A DNA stretch of 64,000 bases from positions 124,001 through 188,000 of the forward strand of contig ML978134.1 in assembly GCA_010015805.1 (NCBI GenBank), read 5' to 3'. A program made the translations under genes and the position numbers. The DNA comes from Rhizodiscina lignyota. Its lineage: Eukaryota; Ascomycota; Dothideomycetes; Aulographales; Rhizodiscinaceae. Below are positions 1 through 10,147 of this stretch, piece by piece. Positions within the stretch are counted from its first letter, which is position 1. Each line of letters starts with the position of its first letter. A model generated the notes under the pieces. The model searched no databases, had not been told where the DNA came from, and was given only the letters and a program-made list of their open reading frames with translations.

Positions 1-1540
1 AATCCCCCGAAATCGTTGAATTTGAGCACGCAGGAGCTCTGACACGAAGTCGCCGAGTATGTAAGTTTGCGGCTCTTCTCCTTGTTGGCGGATCGCTGCC
101 TGGTGGCTCGGGGTATCGTTCGTGCAACCGCATGATATCCTTCTCAGCTTCACGAATCAATTTCCCAAACCCGTCGGGCGGAGTCTGATACAAGTGACGA
201 AACTCGAAAAGTGGAACTTGTCGATCGCTGTTGTACATTCTCTCCAATTTCCTCCCCCAGCCGCCAATGGAGCCGTCGATGACTTGGTCAACCCATGTTA
301 GCAAATCAGGATTCCGGCCTTTGCGGTTGTCACTATGTGTAATGCCGTCAATCCAATTCTTAACTGTTTGTTCTCTGTGTTCACCCGAAATGTCTTTTTC
401 TCCAAAGAACGCCAGATCCAGTCTCGTTCGCCCATAGCTGTCCCTGTGCGGTACCGGGGCTTTCTCATCTCCATCGCACCAACCCTTGTCAAGCACTGCC
501 GTGGTATCGTGCTTATCGTTCTTGTAGCAAACGAGAACGCTGACAACGCTATAGAGATCGAGTGGACTGGAGAACTTATACCTGATTTGATAGTAAAGAC
601 TTATGAAATCCGAACGAGGCATAATTGGAAGTAAATTCTTGAGACTTTGGCCTTTGGTGGCCCACCCGTCGAATACTTTTGCCCAGGATACAAGCAAGGA
701 GAAAAAGCCTAGAATATCCTGATACTTTTCCATGTCAGCGGGTTTCAGGAGGGGGTGTGCTTGAAAAAAGTCCTTTGTGACGGCGATAAGAGGAGACGAT
801 GTTCGTGCGCTGAACAACCAGCCGGCAGATTTTGAGGTAGTCCTGTATTTCACGATAAGCTCTTGAATAGCTTCCAAAGGCATAGGCGCCGTCAACTGCG
901 GTTGAAAGCGCATCTTTGTGTAATCAGGGTCCAAGAGTCCCAGGAGCTTCTTCTCAGGCTCGCGGATTCGCCAAGTACAAGGGTTTTCGTCGACGGTAAC
1001 TCGTTGACCCTGTATTGGTTTCCACTTTTTAAAATCTTTCGCGATAGCCCTGGCTGCCGGGACCGCTTGATTGTCGCCAATTTTCACCGTCTTGCCGTTA
1101 ATCCAGTATTCAGGAGTAAGGAGTTGGTTCTTGGCCAGGGTAGTATCAGCGGTGAGCACTCAATCAGAGTCCATGTCTCCTCTGCCGTCGAGCTGTTTGC
1201 CCTTGGCCGCGTTATAATCCTCATCGTCGCAATCTCCCACCATTTCAATCTTGACCTTACTAGTTTCAAGTTCCACACCGATACCTCCAGATCCATCTGT
1301 AGTGGAGCCATCCTCGTCACCGGAGCTCTCCCCCGCTGCTACTTCACTATCTTCATCTAAACCGCCAGGACATGAGCCACCCGCCGGATTCGAGGCTCTC
1401 TTAGCGTAGTCCGGAAGAACATGTCGCCTCAGAACGTCGGAACGATCCGAGGATTGAAGGGAGATGACATAGAGAGGGAGGAAAACAAGAGAAAGGACAA
1501 GTATAAGGGCCCCCTGGAGAGCAAGCGGTGTAGTCTTCAT
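1..1540 (-). CDS. Secreted or type II membrane protein of unknown function, 3' end beyond the window
   Basis: The frame starts with ATG at 1538-1540 and opens with MKTTPLALQGALILVLSLVF, a signal peptide or signal anchor. An acidic, Ser/Gly-rich linker (about residues 50-95) follows. I place one intron at 1159-1260 (donor GTAAGG, acceptor TTGAG), which removes an in-frame TGA. Exon 1 is then 1261-1540, and exon 2 runs 1158 down to base 1 with no stop, about 385 codons. Exon 2 is rich in Trp, Tyr and charged residues (for example LTPEYWINGKTVKIGDNQ) and looks like a folded extracellular domain. I recognise no family. An in-frame ATG 123 nt further upstream exists, but the signal peptide favours 1540. 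The C-terminus lies outside the window. The open frame is solid; the intron is moderately supported. Confidence 0.65.
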
Positions 1541-1674
1541 GGTTTTGGAGGGGAATGGAACTGAAAAACAGGAAAATAATTTGGCATTGTGGAGATTGGA
1601 GATAGAGGAGAGAGAGCTTCTATATTTGCAGCAGAAGTGGATGAATCGGTGTAGAGTGAACATGATCCGACGCT

Positions 1675-2523
1675 TTAGCCTTCAGCTACAGCTCCGTGAC
1701 CGCGTTCCAACATTGTGGCCACTGCCCCCAATATAGCACGGTCAACGAATGATATAGAAGACAGCTTTTGGAGGTAACAGAAGACGGTGACAATAGACGA
1801 ATAGGAAGGTAAAGTGTGTACCTCGTGCACGTAGGTGATGCAATAGAAGAAGGTCAGGATAGTGCTATGCCGTAAAACTAGCCCTAAGAAAACGGCAAGG
1901 AAGAGGTAAGCGAATGTGCCGACTGTATTGAGGACACATTCCAGCTCATCAACCCCAACTCTGTGACCGCATTGCAACGTTGTATCCGCTGTCCCCACTG
2001 TGGCACGGTCAACGAATAACGGAGAAAATACATAGACCCCGGAGGCGATAGAAAACGGTGACAACATGCGAATAAGAAGGTAAAGTATTCGCCTCGAGAA
2101 TTTAGATAATGTGATAGAAAGAAGTAAGGATAGAACTGTGCCTTAATCCCCTAGCCCCAAGACAACGGTAAGAAAGAGATAAGTAAGTATGCCAACGACA
2201 TGTACGTTAAGATACGTTCCAGCTGATTACTACTGGCTCTGTAAACACGTTCTAATACTATGTCGGCCGCTCGAAATATAGGACGGTCAACAAATAACAT
2301 AAATATACCTCAGAATTGTAGAAGACGTCAATAATGGATCAATAGGGGAAGGAAGTGAGGATGTGATCTGCTGACCCCAAGAGACCGGAATGGTAAGAAT
2401 GAGACAAATGCAAACTCTCCTGGGGACATATTCCAGATCCATCGATCCACTGGTAGAGAAAATTATCTGCCATGCGGCACTGCTAAAGGCAATGAGGCAA
2501 GCGTATTGATTGTGGAGCTTCAT
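1675..2523 (-). repeat. Three-unit degenerate tandem repeat, period about 267-278 bp
   Basis: Three diverged direct copies share landmarks in the same order. These include GTCAACGAATGATATAGAAG near 1741, its relative GTCAACGAATAACGGAGAAA near 2008, and GTCAACAAATAACATAAATA near 2286. A TGTGACCGC-like motif lies about 50 bp before each, and a CCAGCTxAT motif near each unit end. Spacings are 267 and 278 bp. On the minus strand each unit can encode a hydrophobic stretch beginning Leu-Glu, followed later by Phe-Val-Asp-Arg. A 130-codon frame (1675-2067) crosses two units, and a 78-codon frame (2287-2523) covers the third. Whether this is a decayed multi-exon membrane-protein gene or a noncoding satellite cannot be decided here. 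It lies upstream of the secreted-protein gene that ends at the left edge. Confidence 0.7.
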
Positions 2524-2814
2524 GTTGTGGTGTAGACACGAAGAATCTCAGTGTGTTCGAGAAATCCTTCCGCCCCACCCCCGCCACTCCACAGGGGTAC
2601 TGTACTTCCCGCCACGTGATGTTGGCCTCCACATGGGTACCTCTCTTAATAATTGTATTGCAACTCTTCCATCACTCTGAAACCATCATCTCCGCCAGAC
2701 CTTTGACCTCACCTTCTCTTCATGGCAGCTCGACACTTGTGACTCTCTACCGCAGCTTTCGAATGGTGTTGATTATGCTACCATGAGAATTACTCAGGCA
2801 TCTCCCACTTCGAA

Positions 2815-3931
2815 ATGCAACCCCTACCTGTTCAACCAGCTCCATGCAGTGGAATTCGCCTTACTTGTCTTCCTGCTGAGCTTCTCGGCCATATTCTATT
2901 CAGCCTCTCAAGCCTCTCCGACGTTCTCTCTCTAGCGGCGACCTGCCAACGAGCACGAGTCATCTGCGACGACAACGCAACGTCCATATGTAGAAATATT
3001 GTCATCTACTATCGGCAAGCAAGACAACTCCTTGCGGACCAAGGTGGTCCGAAGCTTGAAGATAGACTTTTGACTCACCATGTCGCAATGATGTTGCGAA
3101 ACTGGCGTGTCATCGAAAGATCTATCACCCAGTTCGAGTGGCAAGTTGTGCGGCACATAACATGTACGTGATCCAAGCCACTGCTCCCAAGTGTCATCCA
3201 CTGTCTCTCTTATTCTTTGTTTTCCTTTTTTTCCTTCTGTGCTCTAAAATCCTCTTTCTAATGTCGGTGACGCGCCCAAAGGCACAGCCCATGTACTAAA
3301 GCGGCTATACGGCCTTGATCGACATCCATTGAGCCTCACGCCATCAGAGCGACGCCGCTTTGTCCGGTCCTACTACACAGTGTGGTCGCTTATGATTATC
3401 TCTCCAAATCTCTGGCCGTCACGCCTCGCCCCGGTCTCGTCGATCAGAGAATTTTACTACCTGACAGAGCTATGCCTTCTCCCACAATCCATCGGACGTG
3501 ATGAGAGTCTACCCCTTGTCAATTATTCGGGGACGGACTCGGATACTCACAACGACTCGGTTCTCCACTTCGTGCCTTCAGAGCAGCGTCAGAAGCTAAG
3601 AGAAGAAGTGCTGAAGCGCATTGAGCCCCTACGTGAGTATGTGCCGGATTGGATTCGGGAATGGGAACCGGTGGACCTCTCAGAGTATGGGCCGACAGAT
3701 GGTTACGGGCCGTTCGTATTGCTGTGTGATCACTTCCAGTCGTACCTGAAACAGCTGTATGGCTATTGGCCAGCGATCCCGCCGGTAAACGAAGACAACA
3801 TCTGGAGTGATAGTGAGGATGAAGACGACACCGGGAGCGATAGCAACGACCAAGACTACATCTGCAGCGATAGTGGGGACGAAGTCTATTTCTGGAGTGA
3901 TAGGGAGGATGAAATCATCGTGCTCCCGTAG
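2815..3931 (+). CDS. F-box-like protein with acidic decapeptide repeat tail
   Basis: Two exons, 2815-3163 and 3282-3931, with an intron from GTACGT to CCCAAAG, give 332 residues. Residues about 15-50 (LTCLPAELLGHILFSLSSLS followed by DVLSLAATCQRA) match the F-box pattern of a Leu-Pro-x-Glu-hydrophobic helix and a conserved Leu-Ser-x-x-Cys region. Such proteins usually present substrates to SCF ubiquitin ligases. The middle resembles fungal F-box proteins with no named domain. The C-terminus has four imperfect 10-residue repeats (DNIWSDSEDE, DDTGSDSNDQ, DYICSDSGDE, VYFWSDREDE) encoded by four 30-bp units at 3796-3915. The acidic Ser-Asp units look like casein-kinase-2 targets, which is inference. 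The substrate is unknown. Confidence 0.75.
3796..3915 (+). repeat. Four 30-bp coding tandem repeats
   Basis: Four 30-bp units at the 3' end of the F-box-like gene encode decapeptides with a conserved Ser-Asp-x-x-Asp core. Units differ at several positions each, so the array is not very recent. The reading frame is kept. Confidence 0.75.
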
Positions 3932-6900
3932 ATCAAGTTTACACAAGAGGTCTATCACTTGATAAGACTCATGGGACAAAGTGTACATGTTGATCAATAG
4001 ACGATCATCGTCGTCGTCGAACTAATACATTCTCACACAACGCAGCAATCCTGGAATCTGCGTTGCATTGGGAACTATTCCAGATACTAATTTGGCTTCT
4101 AGACAGGCACCGAAGATCAGTACCGCACAAATCTTATCATGCTTTTCTTTGCTCGTATGCGATGTCATTCGGCACCTGTGCCGCAGAGCTGGCCGCCACC
4201 CAGCATAGCGAAAACGCTGATGATCAACTAGCCGTCCCTCGCGCCGTTCCTCAACATTTCACATGCATGATATGCAAGTCGGTGCATTCCTGTAGCTGCG
4301 GACCATTAACGCTACGCCCCTTCTGATGCTTACTCGCGTGGTGGATGTACGAAACAAAGGCCCCATCTTTCTACAAGTCGCCGTAATTCTTATTCCCTCG
4401 CTGTAGCTACAATCCTAGGCATAGTCGAAGAGGCTGCTTGCTTTCTGCGACGTAATCCACCGTGGTCGAGCGGCTATGATCAGATGGGGCGGGTTATCGG
4501 CGAGTATGCTCTTGTGGGTAATACACGTACCCCTGACGCTCCATAACGCGAGATAAAACTGACAGGGAAACTGAGAGGCGGCACAAGTCGCAAGGTAGCT
4601 AATTCCATACTGGGACTTCTCGGCTGGCCCCCTTTGGCCGATCGTCTTCCACACTGCCTGATATGCCTTCGGTCAGATCAATAGTCTCGTGCTATACGCC
4701 GACGCAATCGCCTTTAATGATAAGCTGCGAAAGCACGCTGTCCTCATGATTCGACATTGCGAGACATTGGCCCTCACAGCTCCTGGCAGCTCGATAATCT
4801 CTCCTGCAAGTGCGCCGCACGGAAGTGTGCTGGAGGTCCAGTACCCACCCTGAACCTCTTGCAAAGATTGTAGACATTTTGTCTGGAGGGTAGAGGCAGA
4901 GTTGTGCTGCAGCTGCGACGATCCGAACCAGGGAGCTGAGTAGAATGCCGGGTAAAAATTGAACAAGGTCCTCGATACTGTGCGCGCGATTTGAAGACGG
5001 ATAGATGCGTGTCCGATCGAGGTTTCAACAACAGCGCCCCCTGCCGTTGAATATGGAACTTGACTCCGTAAATAGGTATTCCAGTCCAGTCCCTAACAAT
5101 TTTGTCAGCGCGAAGTGTGTTTACGGTGTATACGCTCTATGCTGTATCTTCATCCATACCAACACCAGATGATATGAGACAGCGAAGGTCGACTCACTCA
5201 CCTCGCCTTCCTTTGTACGTGCGTCAGCATAACAGTTGATGGTGTATATGGCTCAGGCAGTGGATTGCCAGCATGGCAGTGGCCGTGGCCCCCTGTTCCT
5301 CTCACTTGTCCACCTCGAAAAATACCGGCTCGGTGGACATGAAAACTGATGCGGCATTCTCATTGCGAAAGTAGAATGGAGAATCGGAAGAGACAGTCGG
5401 GGCCAACTGGAGTTGGTGGGCAGAAGTGTTGACTAGCTTGTTCGCGGTGTTCTGCTGTCGAGACTGCTTGCTTGTGAGTTGGCTGCTGCTTAGGTTTTCG
5501 CTCATATTGATTCTCCGTCTTGTATTTCGTATTGCAATTCCATATTTTACTTCGGGCCAAACATGCCTCGCATAATGAAATTGTGAGAGCTCCGAGATAC
5601 GTGTATTTACATCTGCATAGTGTGTACGACGAGCGCCAAAGGTAACAATCCCTTAAGTGCACAAGGTCCAAGGAGAGTATTCGTCCAATTGAAATAGTGT
5701 GTACCAGAGAGTTCGACCCTCGCAGAAGGCAGCTCATTGTGAGTTCAATTAAACAATCAATTGAGGGCCGATTGAGACAACCAATCCAATGGTAGTGTAC
5801 TTCAACCCTAGCACCCAATGATAATGTATCTTAAGAGTATATAACTTTTAAGCACGGTGTTTCTCTGATCGGGTGGCTTGAGAGACAATTCGGAAGCCAG
5901 CTGAAGCTGTCTGTCTCATAATATTTCAAAGCAGTTCCTCAACCGGCTCATCTGAAGTCAAACTGTTGTCGTACGTCGGCGCTCGCGCTCCTGAAAATGT
6001 CATATCAGGAGCATGTTGCTCGCGTTGCTCCAGGGAGAGCTGACCAAGGCCCTGTTGCAGTTAAAAGCGCTTAAATCCGTTCTGATTGAAGAACTTTTTG
6101 TGGTTTTACAGAGTTGCATTGTCCCGATTAAGAATATCCGTCGTTGGTTGGCGCCCCTGAGTCCGGATCTCCACCGAAATCGCCGAATCACCGACCGGAT
6201 CTTGCGAAATATCTCGGCGATGGGTGTGCTCAGTCGTTTAGATTCTATCTTCAGTTAACTTGCATAAACTCCAAAGCCGATGCTCAGATATAGAATATAT
6301 CTACGAAAGTAGTTAATCGCCGGTGGGCGATAGAATTGGGTGGATTGTACCGAAGTTCTCGGTGCGTGAGACACCTGGAACTGCTTGGCCTCGAGCGCCT
6401 CTGACGGTCTCCGGACTCTAGCTCCTTTCGCACAACCGCCTCTGGTGTAATTCATTCTTTGCGTAAACGCATGGGATTATTAAAGCTTTATCATCTACGG
6501 AATTTAGATTGATGTATATTCCCGATCTCGTCTGGCGGAGTTGAGAGGAAGAGCTTGAGAGGACTGGACGGGCCGGCCGAAGACCGCGAAAGCCCGTTGT
6601 ACAGAGTCCCAACACTTGAGCAACGGTCTGTTTTCGTCATCAGAACCTTCAAACATGTGGGCCTTGCATAGAATGGAATGGCTTTTATGGAAAATTTATA
6701 TGTCGTATGGTAGAAGAGTATGGAGAACAGATCGAAAAGGTTGGGCCGCAAATCGACGTCAACACGATCTTCTAATATGAGCGACATCAATCTGGAAGAG
6801 GTTTGGCTAATACTATTAAGGCAGATATAACAACAAAACTGCAGCCAAGTGACTAATGTGGAGCGGCAGGAATGGACTTAAGCAACATTTCCGCGTCTAC

Positions 6901-7077
6901 TTGCGAAGCTCCCTCTCAGTATTGACAATTGATCGACCTTTTTTATTATAAGAGACTCCGGACGTTGGATAGTTGTCTCTCACACCAATCCTTTTAGTAT
7001 CTGTTTCTTAGTCCTTATCCTAGCTATAAATTCACCTCTCCATCTTTCGGCAGCCAGTACGTTCCACATCAAAAACC
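3932..7077. other. Long stretch without a supportable gene
   Basis: About 3.1 kb between the F-box-like gene and the alcohol dehydrogenase. Open frames here (for example 4063-4326 plus, 5360-5818 minus, 6013-6258 plus) are short. None shows a recognisable motif, signal peptide or splice extension. The 6013-6258 frame is Leu-rich and might be a remnant of a helical domain, but I cannot support it. I see no tRNA. The last 150 bp before 7078 is the alcohol dehydrogenase promoter and leader. Confidence 0.5.
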
Positions 7078-8244
7078 ATGACCTTACCCACAGAATATCG
7101 AGTTGTGCGAGGCGCGCCAGATAGCAAGCCTGTCATAGGCCTCGCAAAGAGCAAGGCCAAGCTTGAACCAAATGATGTTGCAATGAAGATCACCCATTCC
7201 GGATTATGTTCAACGGACCTGCATTTCATGGACAAAGATATAGTTCTGGGCCATGAAGGCGTCGGAGTCGTACAAGATGTTGGCAGCGCTGTCACCAAGT
7301 TCAAACCGTAAGCCCAAGTTGTGTTCGGCTCGTACATTACTGAGCTTACGATGTCTATAGTGGCGACCGCGTCGGCTTCGGATTCGTCAAGGACGGTTGT
7401 GGCGAATGTGAGGCGTGCCAAAAGGGACTTCACTTTCACTGCAAGGTCGCTCCGCGGAGGTTCGGCGTCGGTGATGAGAATCAAGGGTCGTTTGGCGAGT
7501 TTGCGATATGGCCTGATACCAATCTGCACAAGATTCCGGACGAGTTATCGAGCGAAGAGGCAGCACCGTTGCTGTGTGCTGGTATGTATCAGTCGGGTGA
7601 GGAAGAATCGTTACTCTGACATATTGCAACTGCAGGCATTACCGTCTTCCAGCCTCTTCAAGAGTTTGACATGAAGCAAGGCAATCGCGTTGGCATTATC
7701 GGCATAGGGGGACTAGGCCACCTGGCAATTCAGTTCGCTGCCAAGAGAGGTGCGGAGGTCGTCGTGTTTTCGAGCTCAGAAGACAAGAGAGAGGAAGCAG
7801 AATGCTTTGGTGCTTCTGAATTCTATGTCACGAAGGATCTCGCAAACAAGAAACCGGAGAAAGGTTTAGATATGCTGATCATTACCAGCACATCACATCC
7901 AGATTGGCCGACGTAAGTTCATTCAAAATATGTTTAAAATGAAGCCGGTTCTAAAATTCAGTAGGTTCCTCGGGATGTTAAACCCACGTGGTCATGTCTG
8001 CTTTTTCGAATTCACGTCCGAGGACCTCCACATGCCCTATTTGACAGTGGCCTTTAGCGAGCTTAATCTTCATGGGGGTTTGGCCAGGACGCCAAAAGAA
8101 ATTCAAGACACGCTGGAGTTTGCGGCGAAGCACGGGGTGAAGACGGCGATAGAAACTTTTCCAATGACCGAAGAAGGGACTGCAAGGGCTTTGGAGAAAT
8201 TAAAATCGGGCAAGATGAGATATCGCGGAGTATTCGAAATTTGA
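7078..8244 (+). CDS. Zinc-dependent alcohol dehydrogenase, cinnamyl-alcohol/NADP-ADH type
   Basis: Four exons (7078-7307, 7361-7581, 7636-7912, 7962-8244) give 336 residues, a normal length for the medium-chain dehydrogenase/reductase family. Catalytic zinc ligands are Cys44 (GLCSTDLHF), His59-Glu60 (GHEGVGVV) and Cys149. The structural-zinc lobe has Cys90, Cys93, Cys96 and Cys104 (DGCGECEACQKGLHFHC). The Rossmann motif GIGGLG is at 173-178. The family oxidises or reduces primary alcohols and aldehydes with NADP(H), probably in the cytosol; the substrate is not predictable. Introns are 49-54 nt. The third acceptor is a CAG-TAG tandem, so a protein one residue shorter is possible. Its 3' end faces the RD-rich gene on the other strand 154 bp away. 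Confidence 0.92.
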
Positions 8245-8398
8245 GCTTTGTCTCCGAGACCAGTGATATCGATTAATTACATAATAGACATTCCAGTATC
8301 ATAAAGTCATGAACCAGTGCTCGAACGCTATGAAATTACGTGTGATGGATATAGTCTGAACGAATGTACGCCGACCCAGATGATCATTATGCCATGCC

Positions 8399-9301
8399 TT
8401 ACGAGGCTCGTGAAGTTTGGGAGCCCGGGGGACTGGAAGAGAAACCTGCAGGTGTATATCTTCTTGCCGCAGCAGAAGGATTCATGCTGCCATCGTACAT
8501 GGATGCCTGCTGATATCCTTGGGGAGGAGGCGAGGCATATGGATGTGCCGGTACCTGCGGGCTACGACTCTGCGGTGGAGTATACGACACGCCTGCTTGC
8601 ATGGAAGCTGATCGACCGCTATATGGGTTTTGAACGTTTGGATATGGCGCCTGTAGTTCGCTTATCAGCGCAAACTCTCTTCAACACGGAGTATTTTGGT
8701 TACTTACAGATTGAACCGGGGGTGGCATATTAGCAGCTGGGAACGAGACTTGGCGTCCATTTGGAACATTGGGATATGTCCGAGGGTTGTAAGTTGGTAC
8801 GGCCGTGGGCCCTGCTGCCGGTACTGATGGGGAGAACGATGGCGAGTACACGGGCCTATTCATGGCCTGCGGGGGATATCGGCGGTCCCAGGGGTCATAC
8901 GACTTGTCGCTGCGGTGATAGTCCCTGTCATACCCCCTCTGTCGCCTACGCCTCTCTCGACGACGTTCTTGATCTGATGACAGATCCTCTTCTTCAGAAG
9001 CGTGTGGCGAGTAGGAAGATGCTCGCCTACGGTGGCGTGGTCTGCGGTCCCGCTCATCTCGATCGTATCTCCCAGCCCTGCTGCCGTATCGATCCTCCGC
9101 TGCCTCGCTACGATGGCGACGATGGTTCCTCGAGCTCGAATCTCTATCTCTACCCCTTTCTTTGTCCTTGCTCTTATTCCTCTCATCCCCCTCTTTGTCT
9201 GGTTTGATACCATGGATGCGGTCCCACACCTTCTCCGGCACCTTGTCGGTGCCAAGCTTGATAGCCTGCAGGGCGACCTTGGTATACAATGCACTAGCCA
9301 T
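8399..9301 (-). CDS. Low-complexity Arg/Asp/Ser-rich protein
   Basis: Two exons, 9301-8708 and 8650-8399, separated by a 57-nt intron (donor GTAAGT, acceptor CTACAG), give 281 residues. The start MASALYTKVALQAIKLGTDK is followed by a short folded-looking segment, then a long region of Arg, Asp, Glu, Ser and His (about residues 38-130), and a Pro/Gln/Tyr-rich tail (about 140-281). The composition resembles fungal disordered proteins annotated as DUF3824-like or RS/RD-rich, many of them tied to RNA or stress functions. I cannot assign a role. An upstream in-frame ATG at 9331 is less likely because the conserved-looking segment starts at 9301. Confidence 0.75.
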
Positions 9302-9812
9302 TTCCACAAGAGTAAATGATAATCGATACAAGAGAAATACAAAAGGGACTGGAGGGTGGTGAGCAGCGGCGTTTAAAAGTCCATGTAAAGATCAATCTGC
9401 GATGACGACGTCGTGCATATCCATCACGAAAGCAGCGTGGCGGTGAAAGCTGGAGGCCCCTGCGGAGAAACGGTGCGCACAGAATGGAACTGAACTGCCG
9501 GGATTCCCCAGGGGTGAAACGCGCGCTCTTCGAGAGGCAACAATGACCTCCGTCATCTTACAGTGTGGGGAGCAGCACAGCGCGTTTAATTGGGCGGACG
9601 CAGAATCCGCGCGCCACGTGTCGCTCTCAAGTCTTCCATTGCTGTCCACCGTGGGATTTTCGATTGCAGAAAACAACCCGATGACAGCCGCATCAGTATG
9701 CGAGGTACAAATCGATCTTGATTCCGATTGGTGCAAGACACTTTGTAAACAAAAGTGTTTTATTCTACTCTACTTAGAGTTTAAATACAGCAGTTAATGA
9801 GGTGATATGATA
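9302..9812. other. Intergenic spacer, probable promoter of the RD-rich gene
   Basis: About 510 bp between the RD-rich gene start and the 3' end of the small gene at 9813. Frames at 9392-9736 and 9543-9797 overlap on opposite strands without motifs or splice support. Nothing else was seen. Confidence 0.4.
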
Positions 9813-10088
9813 TCAGTCGTTGTTATATCCGGTGGCTGGCGGTACGACATCGTCAGCCTCGGATAGAGCGCCGACAAAGTGGATACGCAGGGGCTGCAAA
9901 ACTTTGGAAAAACTTGGAATCGTAAGAGCACTCCGTGTTCGTGCGACGATAGAATCATCGAACTTGATTTCCTGTAATGTACATTGGGGAAACTTGCGAG
10001 TCCTGAAAACAAAACAGTGAGAGTCCCAGTGTCGTTAGTGCGCATGGATATAAGAGGTTTCTTGACGAAGCCGTTACCTAATCAACAT
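9813..10088 (-). CDS. Small protein, 66 residues, with an 11-nt first exon
   Basis: Exon 2 (10002-9813) is open and reads QEIKFDDSIVARTRSALT, ending GALSEADDVVPPATGYNND and stop. It is preceded by a strong acceptor (TTGTTTTCAG). The only ATG-containing exon I find with matching phase is 10088-10078: codons for Met-Leu-Ile and AG, then donor GTAACG. This gives a 66-residue basic-to-acidic protein. The tiny first exon is a pattern seen in some fungal genes for small, often mitochondrial, proteins. I do not recognise the family. An alternative is that exon 2 belongs to a transcript with a different upstream exon, although the neighbouring GST fusion ends naturally at its own stop. Confidence 0.5.
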
Positions 10089-10147
10089 CTTCTATCAGGG
10101 CGCACGAAGGGCTCCCGTAATGGTTGATAGAAGAACAGCAGCAGCGC

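Noticed and set aside
4455-4540. tRNA-like A-box (GTGGTCGAGCGGCTATGATC)
   Set aside because: No matching B box, T arm or acceptor stem follows.
6013-6258. Leu-rich 81-codon frame as a real gene
   Set aside because: No motif, promoter or splice extension; composition alone is not enough.
9794-10045. 83-codon frame starting MRTNDTGTL
   Set aside because: It runs through the likely intron; another frame of the same exon is coding.
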